Shown: positions 16,507 to 26,078, counted from the first letter of the stretch. The stretch is 49,580 nucleotides of DNA from JAUZRW01 sp034437755 (GCA_034437755.1 DAOTTV010000007.1:1-49580); one strand, 5' to 3'. Notes: generated by a model from the letters alone, not told the origin. Program-made: numbers and translations.

Positions 16507-17403
16507 ATGTCAGACAATGCGGGGGCTTTAGAGCAAGCCCAGGCAAAAGTAGAAGAGTTACTCGAAGCGGCGAAAAGCGGGGCGATCATCCCCGTACGCC
16601 TGCCCGGACAAGTCGAAGAGATTGTAACCCTGCTCCAGCAAGCCAGCGACGAACATCAGCAAGCTCTCGCCGATGCACAGGCGGCCGCGATGCCCGACGA
16701 CATGGGGGATTACCTTGAGCAAGAAGAATACTTCGTGCGCCACGCCGTACATGAACTCCGCACGCCGATGACCAGTATTCGCGGGTATAGCGATATGCTA
16801 GGGCAAATGGGCGAGTTAAACGATATGCAAAAACAATTCTTGAACACGATCAAGACCAACACGCGCCGCATGGAAGGCTTGCTCTCTGATGTCAGTTACA
16901 TCAATAAGATTCGCAAAGGCACGCTCAAAATCCAGCCGAAAATGGATATGTACAAGAACTTAATCCAAAAGGTGGAAAAGACCCTGCGCCCCCGCGCCGA
17001 AGAACTCAACCGTGAACTAGACATCCCAGAAGCACCACAAGGCTTGCCCCTGCTGAACATCGATACCGATCTGCTGACGGTCGCCCTCACTAAATTAGCC
17101 GAGAACGGCTTGCAATACGCGCCCGAAGGCGATGGTAAAGTGACGATCACCGGCGCGGCAGAAGATCACAAGCTCGTCATCACCATCAGCGATAACGGCA
17201 TCGGCATGACGGAAGACGAACAAGCCCAGCTCGGCGAGATTTATTTTCGTGGCGAGCGCGATGAAGTCACCGCCTATAAGGGTAGTGGTCTCGGCATCCC
17301 GATTGCGTTCGGTATGTTGGATCTGATTAACGCTGATTATAGTTACGAAAGCACAGTTGACACGGGGACGACCTTCGTCATTAAAATTGAAGGCATGAGT
17401 TGA
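16507..17403 (+). CDS. Soluble histidine kinase
   Basis: A 298-residue cytosolic protein: a helical N-terminus (1-70, Ala/Glu-rich), HisKA dimerisation domain with phosphoacceptor H82 in HELRTPMTSIRGYSD, then HATPase with N box near N200, DNGIGM near 229 and GSGLGIPIA near 260. There are no transmembrane segments and no recognisable sensor domain, so the signal must come from a partner or the short N-terminus. No response regulator adjoins it; the orphan regulator at 6488 is a possible partner. AGGAG lies 8 bases upstream of the start, and TACAAT at 16463-16468 is a candidate -10. Confidence 0.9.
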   Translation: MSDNAGALEQAQAKVEELLEAAKSGAIIPVRLPGQVEEIVTLLQQASDEHQQALADAQAAAMPDDMGDYLEQEEYFVRHAVHELRTPMTSIRGYSDMLGQMGELNDMQKQFLNTIKTNTRRMEGLLSDVSYINKIRKGTLKIQPKMDMYKNLIQKVEKTLRPRAEELNRELDIPEAPQGLPLLNIDTDLLTVALTKLAENGLQYAPEGDGKVTITGAAEDHKLVITISDNGIGMTEDEQAQLGEIYFRGERDEVTAYKGSGLGIPIAFGMLDLINADYSYESTVDTGTTFVIKIEGMS

Positions 17404-17471
17404 CTCTGATTGTCATGCCCGCTTGTTTTAAATTGTGTTTACGCTTGCTGATTTCTCACAAGGATTGAACG

Positions 17472-18308
17472 ATGACCATCATTCGCGAAGCCGTCAATCA
17501 GGGGATTGCCGCCCTTCATCGGTCGAACACGCCCCGCCTTGATGCGCGCCTACTTCTGTGCGCCGTCCTCAATGTCGAATTGACGTATTTGCTAGCGTAT
17601 CCCGACTATGAACTGACACAGGAGCAACGCAAAGCCTACCAGACCTTGATTAATCGCCGCTCGACAGGCGAGCCGATCGCCTATATTCTGCGTAAGCAGA
17701 GCTTCTATAACCTTGATCTGCGCGTCACGCCGGCGGTGTTGATCCCGCGCCCGGAGACCGAACATCTCGTCGAAGAGGCGATTCGCTTCGCCCAGACGCG
17801 CCACGGTTTGACCGCCGCCGACATCGGCACCGGCAGTGGCGCGATTGCGATCGCCGTCGCTAAGAACGTCGCCGATGTGACGATGTACGCCACCGACATT
17901 GACTCCGATGCCCTGCGCGTGGCACGGCATAACGCCCGCACTAGCAACGTCAACATCACTTTCGAGCAAGGGCATCTCGCACAGCCCTTGCTCACCAAAG
18001 ATGTCAAGGTCGATCTGCTGATGGCGAACTTGCCCTATATCCGCCACGATAACATCAACGCCCTCGAAGTCGCCAAGCACGAGCCACTGCTCGCGTTGGA
18101 TGGCGGCGAAGATGGACTCGATCACATCCGCGCATTGATCGCACAAGTGCCGCAACTCTGCACCGATGATGCCATGATTCTGCTCGAAATCGGCGCAGAA
18201 CAGGGACACGCCGTGATGACTCTAGCGACCGAGCAACTCGCGCCGCAAGCGGTCGATGTCCTCAAGGACTATGCCAAGCGCGATCGCGTCGTGCGCGTGC
18301 AACGCTAA
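17472..18308 (+). CDS. prmC: Peptide chain release factor N5-glutamine methyltransferase
   Basis: PrmC methylates the glutamine of the GGQ motif in release factors RF1/RF2. The N-terminal helical domain (1-75) has LDARLLLCAVL and GEPIAYI, followed by FYNLDLRVTPAVLIPRPETE, motif I ADIGTGSGAIAIA and the substrate motif at 186-189. That motif is NLPY rather than the usual NPPY. Length 278 is standard. Start ATG 17472 has AAGGA 8 bases upstream. It follows the kinase gene by 68 bases and may be cotranscribed. Confidence 0.93.
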   Translation: MTIIREAVNQGIAALHRSNTPRLDARLLLCAVLNVELTYLLAYPDYELTQEQRKAYQTLINRRSTGEPIAYILRKQSFYNLDLRVTPAVLIPRPETEHLVEEAIRFAQTRHGLTAADIGTGSGAIAIAVAKNVADVTMYATDIDSDALRVARHNARTSNVNITFEQGHLAQPLLTKDVKVDLLMANLPYIRHDNINALEVAKHEPLLALDGGEDGLDHIRALIAQVPQLCTDDAMILLEIGAEQGHAVMTLATEQLAPQAVDVLKDYAKRDRVVRVQR

Positions 18309-18320
18309 GCCCCGCCGCCC

Positions 18321-18806
18321 TCACTTGTAGTAGACCTGCGTCGTCAAGCGTGCAAAACGGACTTGGTCGCCACTCTCCAGCGTGTAGGGCTGTTTGGGCA
18401 CGAGGCGCACGCCGTTAATGTAGGTCCCGTTATAACTGCCGAGATCGGTCATCGTAGGCTTGTCGGTGCTGGCATCTAGCACCGCGTGCTGGCGCGATAT
18501 CCCCGCATCCTGTGCGCCATATTCGGTCAGGTCGATGTCGGCAAGGTCGCCCGTGTCGGGGTCAACCCGCCCGACGGTTTGATCGGCCATACGTTCAACC
18601 GCGATTGGCATCTGCGCACGCCCGACATAAAACAGCACCGGACGCGACGACGACGGTTCACCGAGGCGCAGTGGGTTGGTCTGCTTCGAGTCTTCAAGCT
18701 GGGTGGTTGTCACTTTTTCCAGTAGTACGTCGTATAAATCTGCACCGCAATTTTCACACAGGATGATGCCCTGCAAATTCTCATGTCCACAATCCGGGCA
18801 TTGCAT
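18321..18806 (-). CDS. Zinc-ribbon and FHA-domain protein
   Basis: A 161-residue protein: an N-terminal zinc ribbon with C3/C6 and C17/C20, a short linker, and a C-terminal forkhead-associated domain with GRVD, ISRQHAVL and DLGSYNGTYINGVRL, the residues that contact phosphothreonine. Such proteins read Ser/Thr phosphorylation and often assemble envelope or signalling complexes. No kinase gene is adjacent. It is convergent with prmC, with 12 bases between stops. Confidence 0.9.
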   Translation of the reverse strand: MQCPDCGHENLQGIILCENCGADLYDVLLEKVTTTQLEDSKQTNPLRLGEPSSSRPVLFYVGRAQMPIAVERMADQTVGRVDPDTGDLADIDLTEYGAQDAGISRQHAVLDASTDKPTMTDLGSYNGTYINGVRLVPKQPYTLESGDQVRFARLTTQVYYK

Positions 18807-18955
18807 GGGTGTGTCCCCCTTTTATGCTATACATCGGTCGATGCGCTTAATATACTGCAATACTCGTAATTTTGCATAACAGTCCCGTAAAAATCATACA
18901 TAATTCGGCGATTGTTTGCAAAATTAAACGCTTGAGCATCATCGCGTGAGGTCGC

Positions 18956-20119
18956 TCAGAAGCGATTACGCATCGACCTTGTGTAGCCGGTCAGTTCGGC
19001 ATAGCCGTAACCGGTCACATCGCCTGTGATGCTCACCGCGCCTTCCCAGTACGACGGATCTGTATCATATAACTCTTGATCGCGCATCAGCGGTGTGACA
19101 CTGAAGCTGAGCGTTTCGGTCTCAGCGTCGATGCTAATATCCCAACCGGACGGATAGACCGCGCCCGTGTGCGGGCTTTCCCACGTATCGGTCGTCGTAA
19201 TCGTGAACGACTCTGCCGGTAGATATTCGGTCGTGCCATCGGGGTTAATCAATAAGCCGCCGAACGCGTCCTCTTTGCCACCGTCCACCATGCGAATTTG
19301 CCCGACCATCATCTCGCGCCCATCGTCGAAGATCAAGCCGAACCAGTCCCAGCCCTGCGCGTTGGTACCCAGCGCACTCGTGCTGAACTCGTGGTCTTTC
19401 CACGTCGTGCCGCTCACGTCGAAGGTCTCGCCCGCGATCGTGATTGTGCCTTCCGTCAACAAGCGCGAGAGCGTGTAATAATAGCTCGCATTGCCGCTCT
19501 CATAACTCTTGGGGGATAGACCGCCATCGCCCTGTAGCGCCGTTTCTTTGACCTGTTCCAGCGTCACATTCAGCGCGAAGTCCTCAGTCGCGGCGTTGAT
19601 CGTCACCAGCGACGCATCGTCACTCTGCGCCTGTATCTCCCAGTCCTCGACCCACACGCGATAGCGCGGATCGACCGTCGCGCCAGCTAAGCCCGCGCTC
19701 GAACGGCTGAAACGCTCGCTGTGTAAGAAGCGCTCATCTTCGATATCGCTGATGGTGAAATGCGCCAGATAAATCTGATTGGTGCGCCATTCACTCGCGG
19801 TCTGTGCGCCCTCAGGGGTGATCGCACGGCGGAAGATCGTAAACTGATAGCCGAAGCGCCGCCCGTCCTCGGTGGCTACGTTGCCCGTGTAATACCACCA
19901 CTCAGTTTGGAAATCCGGATGCGGCCCGAAGTCCTCAGGAAACTGCCAGTCATACGGTTCGATCGCCTGTGCATAGCCCGATGTGTCAACTTCGCCAACC
20001 TGCACGACACTGCGCGCACTGACGTTGTTACCCGTCACCACATCCACCAGCGAGAAGCCGATGATGACGACAACTAAAATGAATAGCCCGATCCCAACAA
20101 TACGCCAACGATTTGCCAT
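18956..20119 (-). CDS. CrtC/AttH-type lipocalin-like protein (carotenoid 1,2-hydratase family)
   Basis: One N-terminal membrane anchor (about residues 7-27) precedes an extracytoplasmic double lipocalin-like region. The family hallmark is PEDFGPHPDFQTEWWYYTGN, with later GTTWKDHEFST and GWDWFGLIFDDG. Related proteins include carotenoid 1,2-hydratase and the AttH protein; many bacterial members have no known substrate. The gene stands alone. Confidence 0.85.
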   Translation of the reverse strand: MANRWRIVGIGLFILVVVIIGFSLVDVVTGNNVSARSVVQVGEVDTSGYAQAIEPYDWQFPEDFGPHPDFQTEWWYYTGNVATEDGRRFGYQFTIFRRAITPEGAQTASEWRTNQIYLAHFTISDIEDERFLHSERFSRSSAGLAGATVDPRYRVWVEDWEIQAQSDDASLVTINAATEDFALNVTLEQVKETALQGDGGLSPKSYESGNASYYYTLSRLLTEGTITIAGETFDVSGTTWKDHEFSTSALGTNAQGWDWFGLIFDDGREMMVGQIRMVDGGKEDAFGGLLINPDGTTEYLPAESFTITTTDTWESPHTGAVYPSGWDISIDAETETLSFSVTPLMRDQELYDTDPSYWEGAVSITGDVTGYGYAELTGYTRSMRNRF

Positions 20120-20214
20120 ATGACCTCTACTATCTCAATCTCAATTGGAATTTGTTCACATTTTCACAAGTATACGTGAGCGGGCTTAACGTCGGGTGAA
20201 AAAAGCGGACGGAT

Positions 20215-20688
20215 TTACACCAACGCGGCAACGATCAGCGGGGTGAGCAACCAGCGCAGGGTTGCGCCGTGTTGATCGCGATCCGGGACGACGTGCGACA
20301 CACAGGCGATTGCTCCCGCGTCCAGATCGACATGCGCGCCACTCACCTGATTGACCGTCATGCTCATGCTGGGATTGTGCCCGATGAACATCACGCTGGC
20401 ATCGCTCTTCAGGTCGCGCACGAGATCGAAGGCGTAGGTCAGGTTGAACTTGAAGTTACACGCCTCGCTGATGATGACTCGGTTGCCCAACGCGCCAGCG
20501 AGGATGTCGGCTGTCTGGCGCGCACGCAAGCGCGGGCTACTATAAATCACATCAGGCTGTACCTGCATCTGCTGGAGTACCTGCGCCAGGCGCTCGACAT
20601 GGGCAACGCCCGTCGTGGTGAGCGGGCGCTGTTCGTCGCTGGGGGCCTTATGACTGGCTTGCCCGTGTCGCACAAAGTAAAAATCCAT
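20215..20688 (-). CDS. sixA: SixA-like phosphohistidine phosphatase (histidine phosphatase superfamily)
   Basis: The protein opens DFYFVRHGQAS with the catalytic RHG motif, followed by the family block DEQRPLTTTGVAHVERLAQ, SSPRLRARQTA and a second His in MFIGHNPS. SixA removes phosphate from histidine-containing phosphotransfer proteins. I chose ATG 20688 because GGAGGA lies about 6 bases upstream; the longer frame to 20706 would include that site in coding sequence. It lies 45 bases after plsY and is probably cotranscribed. Confidence 0.85.
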   Translation of the reverse strand: MDFYFVRHGQASHKAPSDEQRPLTTTGVAHVERLAQVLQQMQVQPDVIYSSPRLRARQTADILAGALGNRVIISEACNFKFNLTYAFDLVRDLKSDASVMFIGHNPSMSMTVNQVSGAHVDLDAGAIACVSHVVPDRDQHGATLRWLLTPLIVAALV

Positions 20689-20733
20689 CCGTGCTCCTCC
20701 GTTCATTGTCGTCAGTGATCGCGGGCGTGTGCG

Positions 20734-21411
20734 TCAGGCGACGCGCTCGCCCAGCTTGCGTTCGTTACCAGCGAGCAAGCGCTGGATATTCTCGCGGAAG
20801 CGCCACGCGATCAAGATCGATAATATGAAAATATAGGGGATATACGTGCGTTCGAGATCGTCGCGCAAGATCAAGAACAGCGACCAGACCAGCGCGACCG
20901 AAAACGAGACCAGCACCGAGAGCGACGCATAGCGCGTGAATACGGCGAGCGTCACGCCGACCACCAGCACCATCAGTACCGGTGTCGGCGGCAAAAGCAT
21001 GATCATCGTACCGTAGGCGGTCGCCGCGCCCTTGCCCCCGCGCACCGACCATTCGCGGTTGAAGACGCTATAGAGCGCCGACGCGAACAGCGACCAGTTA
21101 TGCCCCGCGACCGCCGCCAATGCCGCGATCACCGATGCCATCGCCCACGCATCCGGCGCGACTAATTGCTGGGCGATATACACCGCCACCATGCCCTTCA
21201 TCGCATCCAGCAGGGCGGTGATGATGCCCCAATGCAAGCCCATGATGCGCGCGACGTTGGTACCGCCCATGTTGCCACTGCCTAATTGAAAGATATTGCG
21301 GCGATGAAAGTACCGCGCAATCAAAAAAGCCGTCGGGATAGCGCCCAGTGCATAGCTCAGCATGACAATCAAAATGATTTGTAAAAATGTTAGCATCCAG
21401 TCCTCACTCAA
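20734..21411 (-). CDS. plsY: Acyl-phosphate:glycerol-3-phosphate acyltransferase
   Basis: PlsY makes lysophosphatidate from acyl-phosphate and glycerol-3-phosphate in the cytoplasmic membrane, the first step of phospholipid synthesis. Signature loops are visible: SYALGAIPTAF, GSGNMGGTNVAR and GGKGAATAYG. Five to six membrane segments and 225 residues fit. It leads a two-gene minus-strand unit with the sixA-like gene. Confidence 0.95.
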   Translation of the reverse strand: MSEDWMLTFLQIILIVMLSYALGAIPTAFLIARYFHRRNIFQLGSGNMGGTNVARIMGLHWGIITALLDAMKGMVAVYIAQQLVAPDAWAMASVIAALAAVAGHNWSLFASALYSVFNREWSVRGGKGAATAYGTMIMLLPPTPVLMVLVVGVTLAVFTRYASLSVLVSFSVALVWSLFLILRDDLERTYIPYIFILSILIAWRFRENIQRLLAGNERKLGERVA

Positions 21412-21824
21412 GCTGATTCTGACCTAATTCATACAACACACGACCCCACCATTGGTTACCCCAGTTTATCACCTGATGATTAAATTCTCACAAATCAGTA
21501 GCGTGTATCTGGCAAGCGGGAGAGGGATTGTGTCTGTAACAATATAACTCGGCTCTTTGGGATTTCGCGTGGTTTTTGTCGCAGGGGCGTTGCCCCCGCA
21601 TCCCCACAAAGGACGATCGTCCTTTGAACCTGTACCCGCCGAACGCTTTGCGGTCGGCAAAACTGGGGTGCAGGGGAGACATCCCCTGCTGGGGCGTGGG
21701 GTGAAACAGACTCTACCTAAGTAGTTACCATTTCGTCATGAATCAAGCATAATCTCATGGGCGCAAATGCTGTGAATAGTGTACGGTATATATATCCGGA
21801 TTTCTTTATGCAGGAGTAACGCTG
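21412..21824. other. 413-base intergenic region
   Basis: It contains hairpin element copy 3 in the centre, an unassigned 130 bases next to plsY and, near the secreted-protein gene, a GCAGGAG ribosome-binding site and an AT-rich TATATAT stretch at about 21788 that may be its -10 region. Confidence 0.5.
21551..21728. mobile_element. Hairpin element, copy 3 (hybrid of copies 1 and 2)
   Basis: The left 70 bases match copy 1 (2745-2814); from the GGGGC hairpin at 21584-21596 to the right end the sequence follows copy 2, including the same palindrome at 21607-21626 and the GCAGGGGA hairpin, ending CTAAGTAGTTAC at 21728. The third hairpin is eroded (CTTTGCGGTCGGC) and the last lacks its right arm. 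No clear left inverted repeat is present; a lone GTAAC at 21536 may be chance. Confidence 0.65.
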
Positions 21825-23294
21825 ATGCGTCGATATATATACATATTAGGATCATTGTTATTTGTCTTTGGATTGACGACGGCTCAAGAAGGGGCGGGGA
21901 CAATCCAGCTCGCACAGTGGGCGACTGGAGCGGATGCCACCAGCGAATATACCGATAGCGCGTGGAGTGCCGATCGGGCGACCGGCGCGCCGGATGTCCT
22001 CGCTTGTGAGGATAATGCCAACAGTTGGGCATCTGCTAGCGCTGGCACACAGGAGACGCTCACGCTGACTTATGATACGGCGGTCACGCCGACGCAGATT
22101 AACATTTATCAGAATTATAACTCCGGCACGATTACGTCGGTGGCGCTTGTGCCGATGGGCGGCGGTGATGTAATCCCGATTCGTAATAGCGCCGACCCCG
22201 GCGGCACCTGCCCGACCGTCTTCAGCCTGGATTTGCCCGGCGGCTTGCCCGAGACACGCGAGATCATCATCTCGCTTGACCAGAGCGATCTAGGCGATTG
22301 GAACGAGATCGACGCGGTAGAACTGGTGGGTACGACGACCGGCTTCCCGGCAGATAGTGAACCCTCCAGCCTCGATATTGACGACTTCCCGCAGTATAAC
22401 CTCGTCACGACTGGGGGCGGCGGTGATGAGAACGTAGTCGTGCCACCCTCAGATACGAACGGTAACGGTGGTGGCAACGCGCAACAGGCGAACGATAACA
22501 CCGCAATGCCTGACTTCGGCGGTGAGTGGGGGACGAGTGTCTCTTGCCCGACGGGCGAGACCATCACTAACGGCATCGACATCACAATTGTGCAACAACG
22601 CCCCGGCAGTAACTATCGCATGACAGCGATCGGGATCAACGGTTTTGATCCGGTGATTGCCGTGCGTGATGAATTCGGCAACATCATTTGCAACGACGAT
22701 AGCGCCGATGCGCTTTCATACAGCGCGAACCTGCCGACGACCGGACAAGTGCCGACCGGCAACACCAATTCACAGGTGTTATATAGCGTGCGCGGTAACA
22801 ACTTCGCCAACATCACGATCACCGTCGGCGGCTTCGGCGGCACGGGCGGCGAGTTCGTGCTGATCGTCGAAGGCATGATCGCCACCAGTGCCGACGGTGC
22901 GGGCGATCCCTTCTCGCTCTATGCGTCACCGGCTCTGCTGATGTCCGGTGTGGATCCCACCGCTTATATGGTGTCGGTGGTTGGCGCGTTCGATCCGATT
23001 CTTTCGGTGATTGACGGCGATTACAACGTCGTCGGCGATGCCAACGGCAACCCGATCGTGTGCGATGATGCTGGCTCGCAGGGCTTATGCTGGACGACCG
23101 GCACGCGCTTGATCGGCTCGTATGTCTCGCGCTCGCAAAATCGCCAGCTTGCCGGCGGGCGTTTTGACGCGCTCCTGACCTACCCGCTCAATGGCAACTG
23201 GGGCGGGTATATCAATTATTTGATGGCAGGCACGCGCAACACACAGGGCGATTACGTCGCCGCGTTCCATCTGGGGACAGCAGAACAACCATAA
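21825..23294 (+). CDS. Secreted beta-rich protein with discoidin-like N-terminus
   Basis: A signal peptide (about 1-20, ending TTAQEG) precedes a domain with QWATGADATSEYTD and WSADRATGAPDV, which resembles F5/8-type or similar binding modules seen in secreted bacterial proteins. A Gly/Asn-rich linker near 200-225 leads to two repeated units with (F)DPVIAVRDEFGNIICNDDS and FDPILSVIDGDYNVV-IVCDD, similar to pre-peptidase C-terminal folds. It is exported; ligand unknown. The GGAG site and ATG 21825 set the start. Confidence 0.75.
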   Translation: MRRYIYILGSLLFVFGLTTAQEGAGTIQLAQWATGADATSEYTDSAWSADRATGAPDVLACEDNANSWASASAGTQETLTLTYDTAVTPTQINIYQNYNSGTITSVALVPMGGGDVIPIRNSADPGGTCPTVFSLDLPGGLPETREIIISLDQSDLGDWNEIDAVELVGTTTGFPADSEPSSLDIDDFPQYNLVTTGGGGDENVVVPPSDTNGNGGGNAQQANDNTAMPDFGGEWGTSVSCPTGETITNGIDITIVQQRPGSNYRMTAIGINGFDPVIAVRDEFGNIICNDDSADALSYSANLPTTGQVPTGNTNSQVLYSVRGNNFANITITVGGFGGTGGEFVLIVEGMIATSADGAGDPFSLYASPALLMSGVDPTAYMVSVVGAFDPILSVIDGDYNVVGDANGNPIVCDDAGSQGLCWTTGTRLIGSYVSRSQNRQLAGGRFDALLTYPLNGNWGGYINYLMAGTRNTQGDYVAAFHLGTAEQP

Positions 23295-23392
23295 GCCGAT
23301 CATCGGCCGGGCGGCGCATACGTCGCCCTGTCGCCGCTTTCGCCTGCCTCGCTCTGTAAAAAATCTGCGCCTCGCGCTAAAATAGCACAGCT

Positions 23393-25303
23393 ATGCAGCC
23401 GTTAGCCAACGATAATCTTATGGCGTACCAACCCACAGATCACATCAAAACGATTCTCGACAATTTGCCGCTCAAGCCCGGCGTTTATATCATGAAGGAC
23501 AAGCGCGGCAAGATCATTTACATCGGCAAGGCGAAGAAGCTCCGGCATCGCGTGCGGAGTTACTTCACGCAGAATGCCGATGGCAATGCTAAGACGCTGA
23601 AGATGCGCGGCAAAGTGCGCGACATTGATTACATCGTGGTCGATAGCGAGATCGAAGCATTGATCCTCGAAGAGAACATGATTAAGAAGCACAAACCACG
23701 CTATAACATCTTCATGAAAGATGATAAACGCTATCCCTATATTCGGATTGGCTGGGATGACCCCTACCCCAAAGTCGAGACGACGCGCCGCGTAGAAGAT
23801 GACGGAGCGCGCTACTTCGGCCCGTATGCGGCGATGTGGGCGGTGCAGAATACTCTGCGCGTCCTGCGGAAAGCCTTCCCGTATTTGACCTGTGACCGCG
23901 ACATCGACGGCACCGACGACCGCGCTTGCCTGTTCCATGATATTAAGCTGTGCAATGCGCCCTGCATCGGCGCGGTGACCCAAGCCGAGTATCGGACGAT
24001 GATCCAAGAGTTGATGGATGTCCTCAGCGGCAAGTCAGAAGCAGTGATCGCCCGCTTACAAGGGCAGATGCAAGCCGCGTCCGACGCGCTCGACTTTGAA
24101 GAGGCGGCGGTCATCCGCGATCAGATTCAGGCGATCGAGTTCATCACCAACAAGCACAAAGCCGTCTCGCCTAAGATGACTGACCATGACGTGATCGCGC
24201 TCGCCCGTGATGATAACGAGTCGGCGGTACAGATCATGTTCATTCGTAACGGTAAGCTCATCGGCACCGACTCGCGCATGTTGGATAATACCAGCGGTGA
24301 GAGCGACGAAGCAGTGCTAGAGCAGTTCATCACGCAGTTCTACAGCACCATGAGCGATATTCCGCGCGAGTTGATCCTGTCGGATAATATCGAGCAAGCG
24401 CGTATTATCGAACGCTGGTTGCACGACAAACGGCACGGCACTAAAGTGTCGATCACTGTGCCGAAGCGCGGCAACAAGAAGAACCTGATCAAGATGGCGC
24501 AGGAGAACGCGTCTGAGTCCCTGCGTTTGATGCGCGCGCAGTACGAAGCGGATACCACCAAGCATGAAGAAGCGATTGCCGAGCTACAAGAAGCGCTCGA
24601 CTTGCCAGAACCGCCGACGCGCATCGAATGTTACGACATCAGCACGACACAGGGCACAGCGATCACCGCGAGTCGCGTCGTGTTCGTGCAGGGTGTCCCG
24701 CGTAAGAGCGAGTATCGCCGCTTCAATATTCGCAGTGTGACGCACGGTGGTTCTGACGATTATCAATCCATGCGCGAGGCACTCACCCGCCGCTTTAGCC
24801 GCTGGCAAACGACACGCGCGAACAGCGATATTCTGCCGAATGGCAACGATAAAGACTTCACATGGAAGATGTTACCTGACTTACTGCTGATTGACGGTGG
24901 CAAGGGACAGCTGAACGTCGCAATTGAGGTGTTGAAAGAGTTCGGGCTTTATGATGTGGTGCCGGTGGCGGGGCTTGCCAAACAATTCGAGGAGCTACAC
25001 TTGCCCGGTCGCGCTCAGCCCGTCCTGCTCGATCGTCGGAGCGAGGCGCTATTTTTGGTGCAACGGGTGCGCGACGAAGCCCATCGCTTCGCCGTGACGA
25101 GCCATCGCAAGCGTCGCCGCAAGCAGGGCATGAGTAGCAAGCTAGAGCAAGTGCCGGGCATCGGCCCTAAGAAGCGTAAAGCCCTCTTAAAGCACTTCGA
25201 TCATTCGATCGACGCGATCAAGCGCGCCAATGCCGAGGACTTGATGCAGGTCTCCGGCATCAACGAAGCGCTGGCGGAGGCGATCATCATGCATCTGGAT
25301 TGA
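23393..25303 (+). CDS. uvrC: Excinuclease ABC subunit C
   Basis: UvrC makes both incisions in nucleotide excision repair. The GIY-YIG domain (about 25-105: GVYI, IIYIGKAKKLRHRVRSYF, LEENMIKKHKPRYN), UVR motif (about 215-250), RNase H-like domain (YDIST, LLLIDGGKGQ, EAHRFAVTSHR, which supply the catalytic Asp, Asp and His) and a C-terminal helix-hairpin-helix (VPGIGPKKRKALL) are all present. Start is either ATG 23393 or 23420; no ribosome-binding site stands out, and TAAAAT at 23378-23383 would place the RNA start near 23390, so a leaderless start is possible. The end overlaps the convergent methyltransferase by 17 bases. Confidence 0.96.
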   Translation: MQPLANDNLMAYQPTDHIKTILDNLPLKPGVYIMKDKRGKIIYIGKAKKLRHRVRSYFTQNADGNAKTLKMRGKVRDIDYIVVDSEIEALILEENMIKKHKPRYNIFMKDDKRYPYIRIGWDDPYPKVETTRRVEDDGARYFGPYAAMWAVQNTLRVLRKAFPYLTCDRDIDGTDDRACLFHDIKLCNAPCIGAVTQAEYRTMIQELMDVLSGKSEAVIARLQGQMQAASDALDFEEAAVIRDQIQAIEFITNKHKAVSPKMTDHDVIALARDDNESAVQIMFIRNGKLIGTDSRMLDNTSGESDEAVLEQFITQFYSTMSDIPRELILSDNIEQARIIERWLHDKRHGTKVSITVPKRGNKKNLIKMAQENASESLRLMRAQYEADTTKHEEAIAELQEALDLPEPPTRIECYDISTTQGTAITASRVVFVQGVPRKSEYRRFNIRSVTHGGSDDYQSMREALTRRFSRWQTTRANSDILPNGNDKDFTWKMLPDLLLIDGGKGQLNVAIEVLKEFGLYDVVPVAGLAKQFEELHLPGRAQPVLLDRRSEALFLVQRVRDEAHRFAVTSHRKRRRKQGMSSKLEQVPGIGPKKRKALLKHFDHSIDAIKRANAEDLMQVSGINEALAEAIIMHLD

Positions 25304-26078
25304 GCGCGAGCCGTTGCCGTTGCGCTTCAAAGACGATGACCGCCGTCGCAACCGCCGCATTGAGCGACTCCGTATCGCCCGTCATCGGGATTGTCAAGCC
25401 GGTGCCGGTGAGGATGCGCGCCGCGTCGCTGATACCGTGCGCCTCATTGCCGATCACCAGCGCCCAAACCTGTGTCCAATCAACAGCGGTGTATGCTTGC
25501 GTGCCATCACCAATCGCGAAGTAGACGTTCAGCGGCTCGCAATACGTGGCGATCTCGTTCCACGGCGCTTCTAAAATCGGAATCCGAAAGTGCGCCCCCA
25601 TCCCCGACCGCACGACCTTCGGATTATACGGATCGACACATTCCGGCGCGAGGATCACGACCTGTACGCCACTCGCGCCCGCTGTCCGTAGGATTGTACC
25701 CATGTTGCCCGGCTCACGGATCGCGTCTAGAATCAGCACGCGCTGAGGCTGGGCGCGAATCTGTGGCTTGGGGAAGTGATACACGCCCGCGATCCCCTGC
25801 GGATTTTGCGTATCGCTGATGTGCTGGATCACGTCTTCGGTGACGGGATAGAGTGGCGCGTTGATCGCCTGCAATTGGGCAATCACATCATAATCGACAC
25901 TGCCCGGCTCGTAAAAAATATATTCCGGGCGTTTGCCTTGTGCGGTAGCATCCTGAATCAGGCGCGTGCCTTCCAGCACCATCTGTTTCTCTTTGCGGCG
26001 GGCACGCGCTTTCTTCTGCAAATTATACGCGAACTTGACCTTAGCGTTTTGCGTGCTGGTGATAAGCTCCGATGACAT
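25287..26078 (-). CDS. TrmH/SpoU-family RNA 2'-O-methyltransferase
   Basis: The protein has an N-terminal substrate-binding region (LEGTRLIQDA) and a C-terminal SPOUT knot with the three SpoU motifs: REPGNMGTILRTA, LVIGNEAHGIS and LTIPMTGDTESLNAAVATAV. It should methylate rRNA or tRNA ribose; the target cannot be told. It lies downstream of the rplT terminator and is probably a separate transcript. AGGA lies 7 bases before ATG 26078. It overlaps uvrC tail-to-tail. Confidence 0.92.
   Translation of the reverse strand: MSSELITSTQNAKVKFAYNLQKKARARRKEKQMVLEGTRLIQDATAQGKRPEYIFYEPGSVDYDVIAQLQAINAPLYPVTEDVIQHISDTQNPQGIAGVYHFPKPQIRAQPQRVLILDAIREPGNMGTILRTAGASGVQVVILAPECVDPYNPKVVRSGMGAHFRIPILEAPWNEIATYCEPLNVYFAIGDGTQAYTAVDWTQVWALVIGNEAHGISDAARILTGTGLTIPMTGDTESLNAAVATAVIVFEAQRQRLALNPDA

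Noticed and set aside
21469..21682. Small minus-strand frames over hairpin copy 3
   Set aside because: Same repeat-derived frames as in copy 1; no evidence of translation.
23295..23330. GC-rich palindromes after the secreted protein gene
   Set aside because: GCCGATCATCGGC and a GGGCGGCG/CGTCGCCC stem are present, but no T-run follows, so I do not call a terminator.
23402..24007. Minus-strand 201-residue frame in uvrC
   Set aside because: Shadow of the GIY-YIG and UVR coding sequence.
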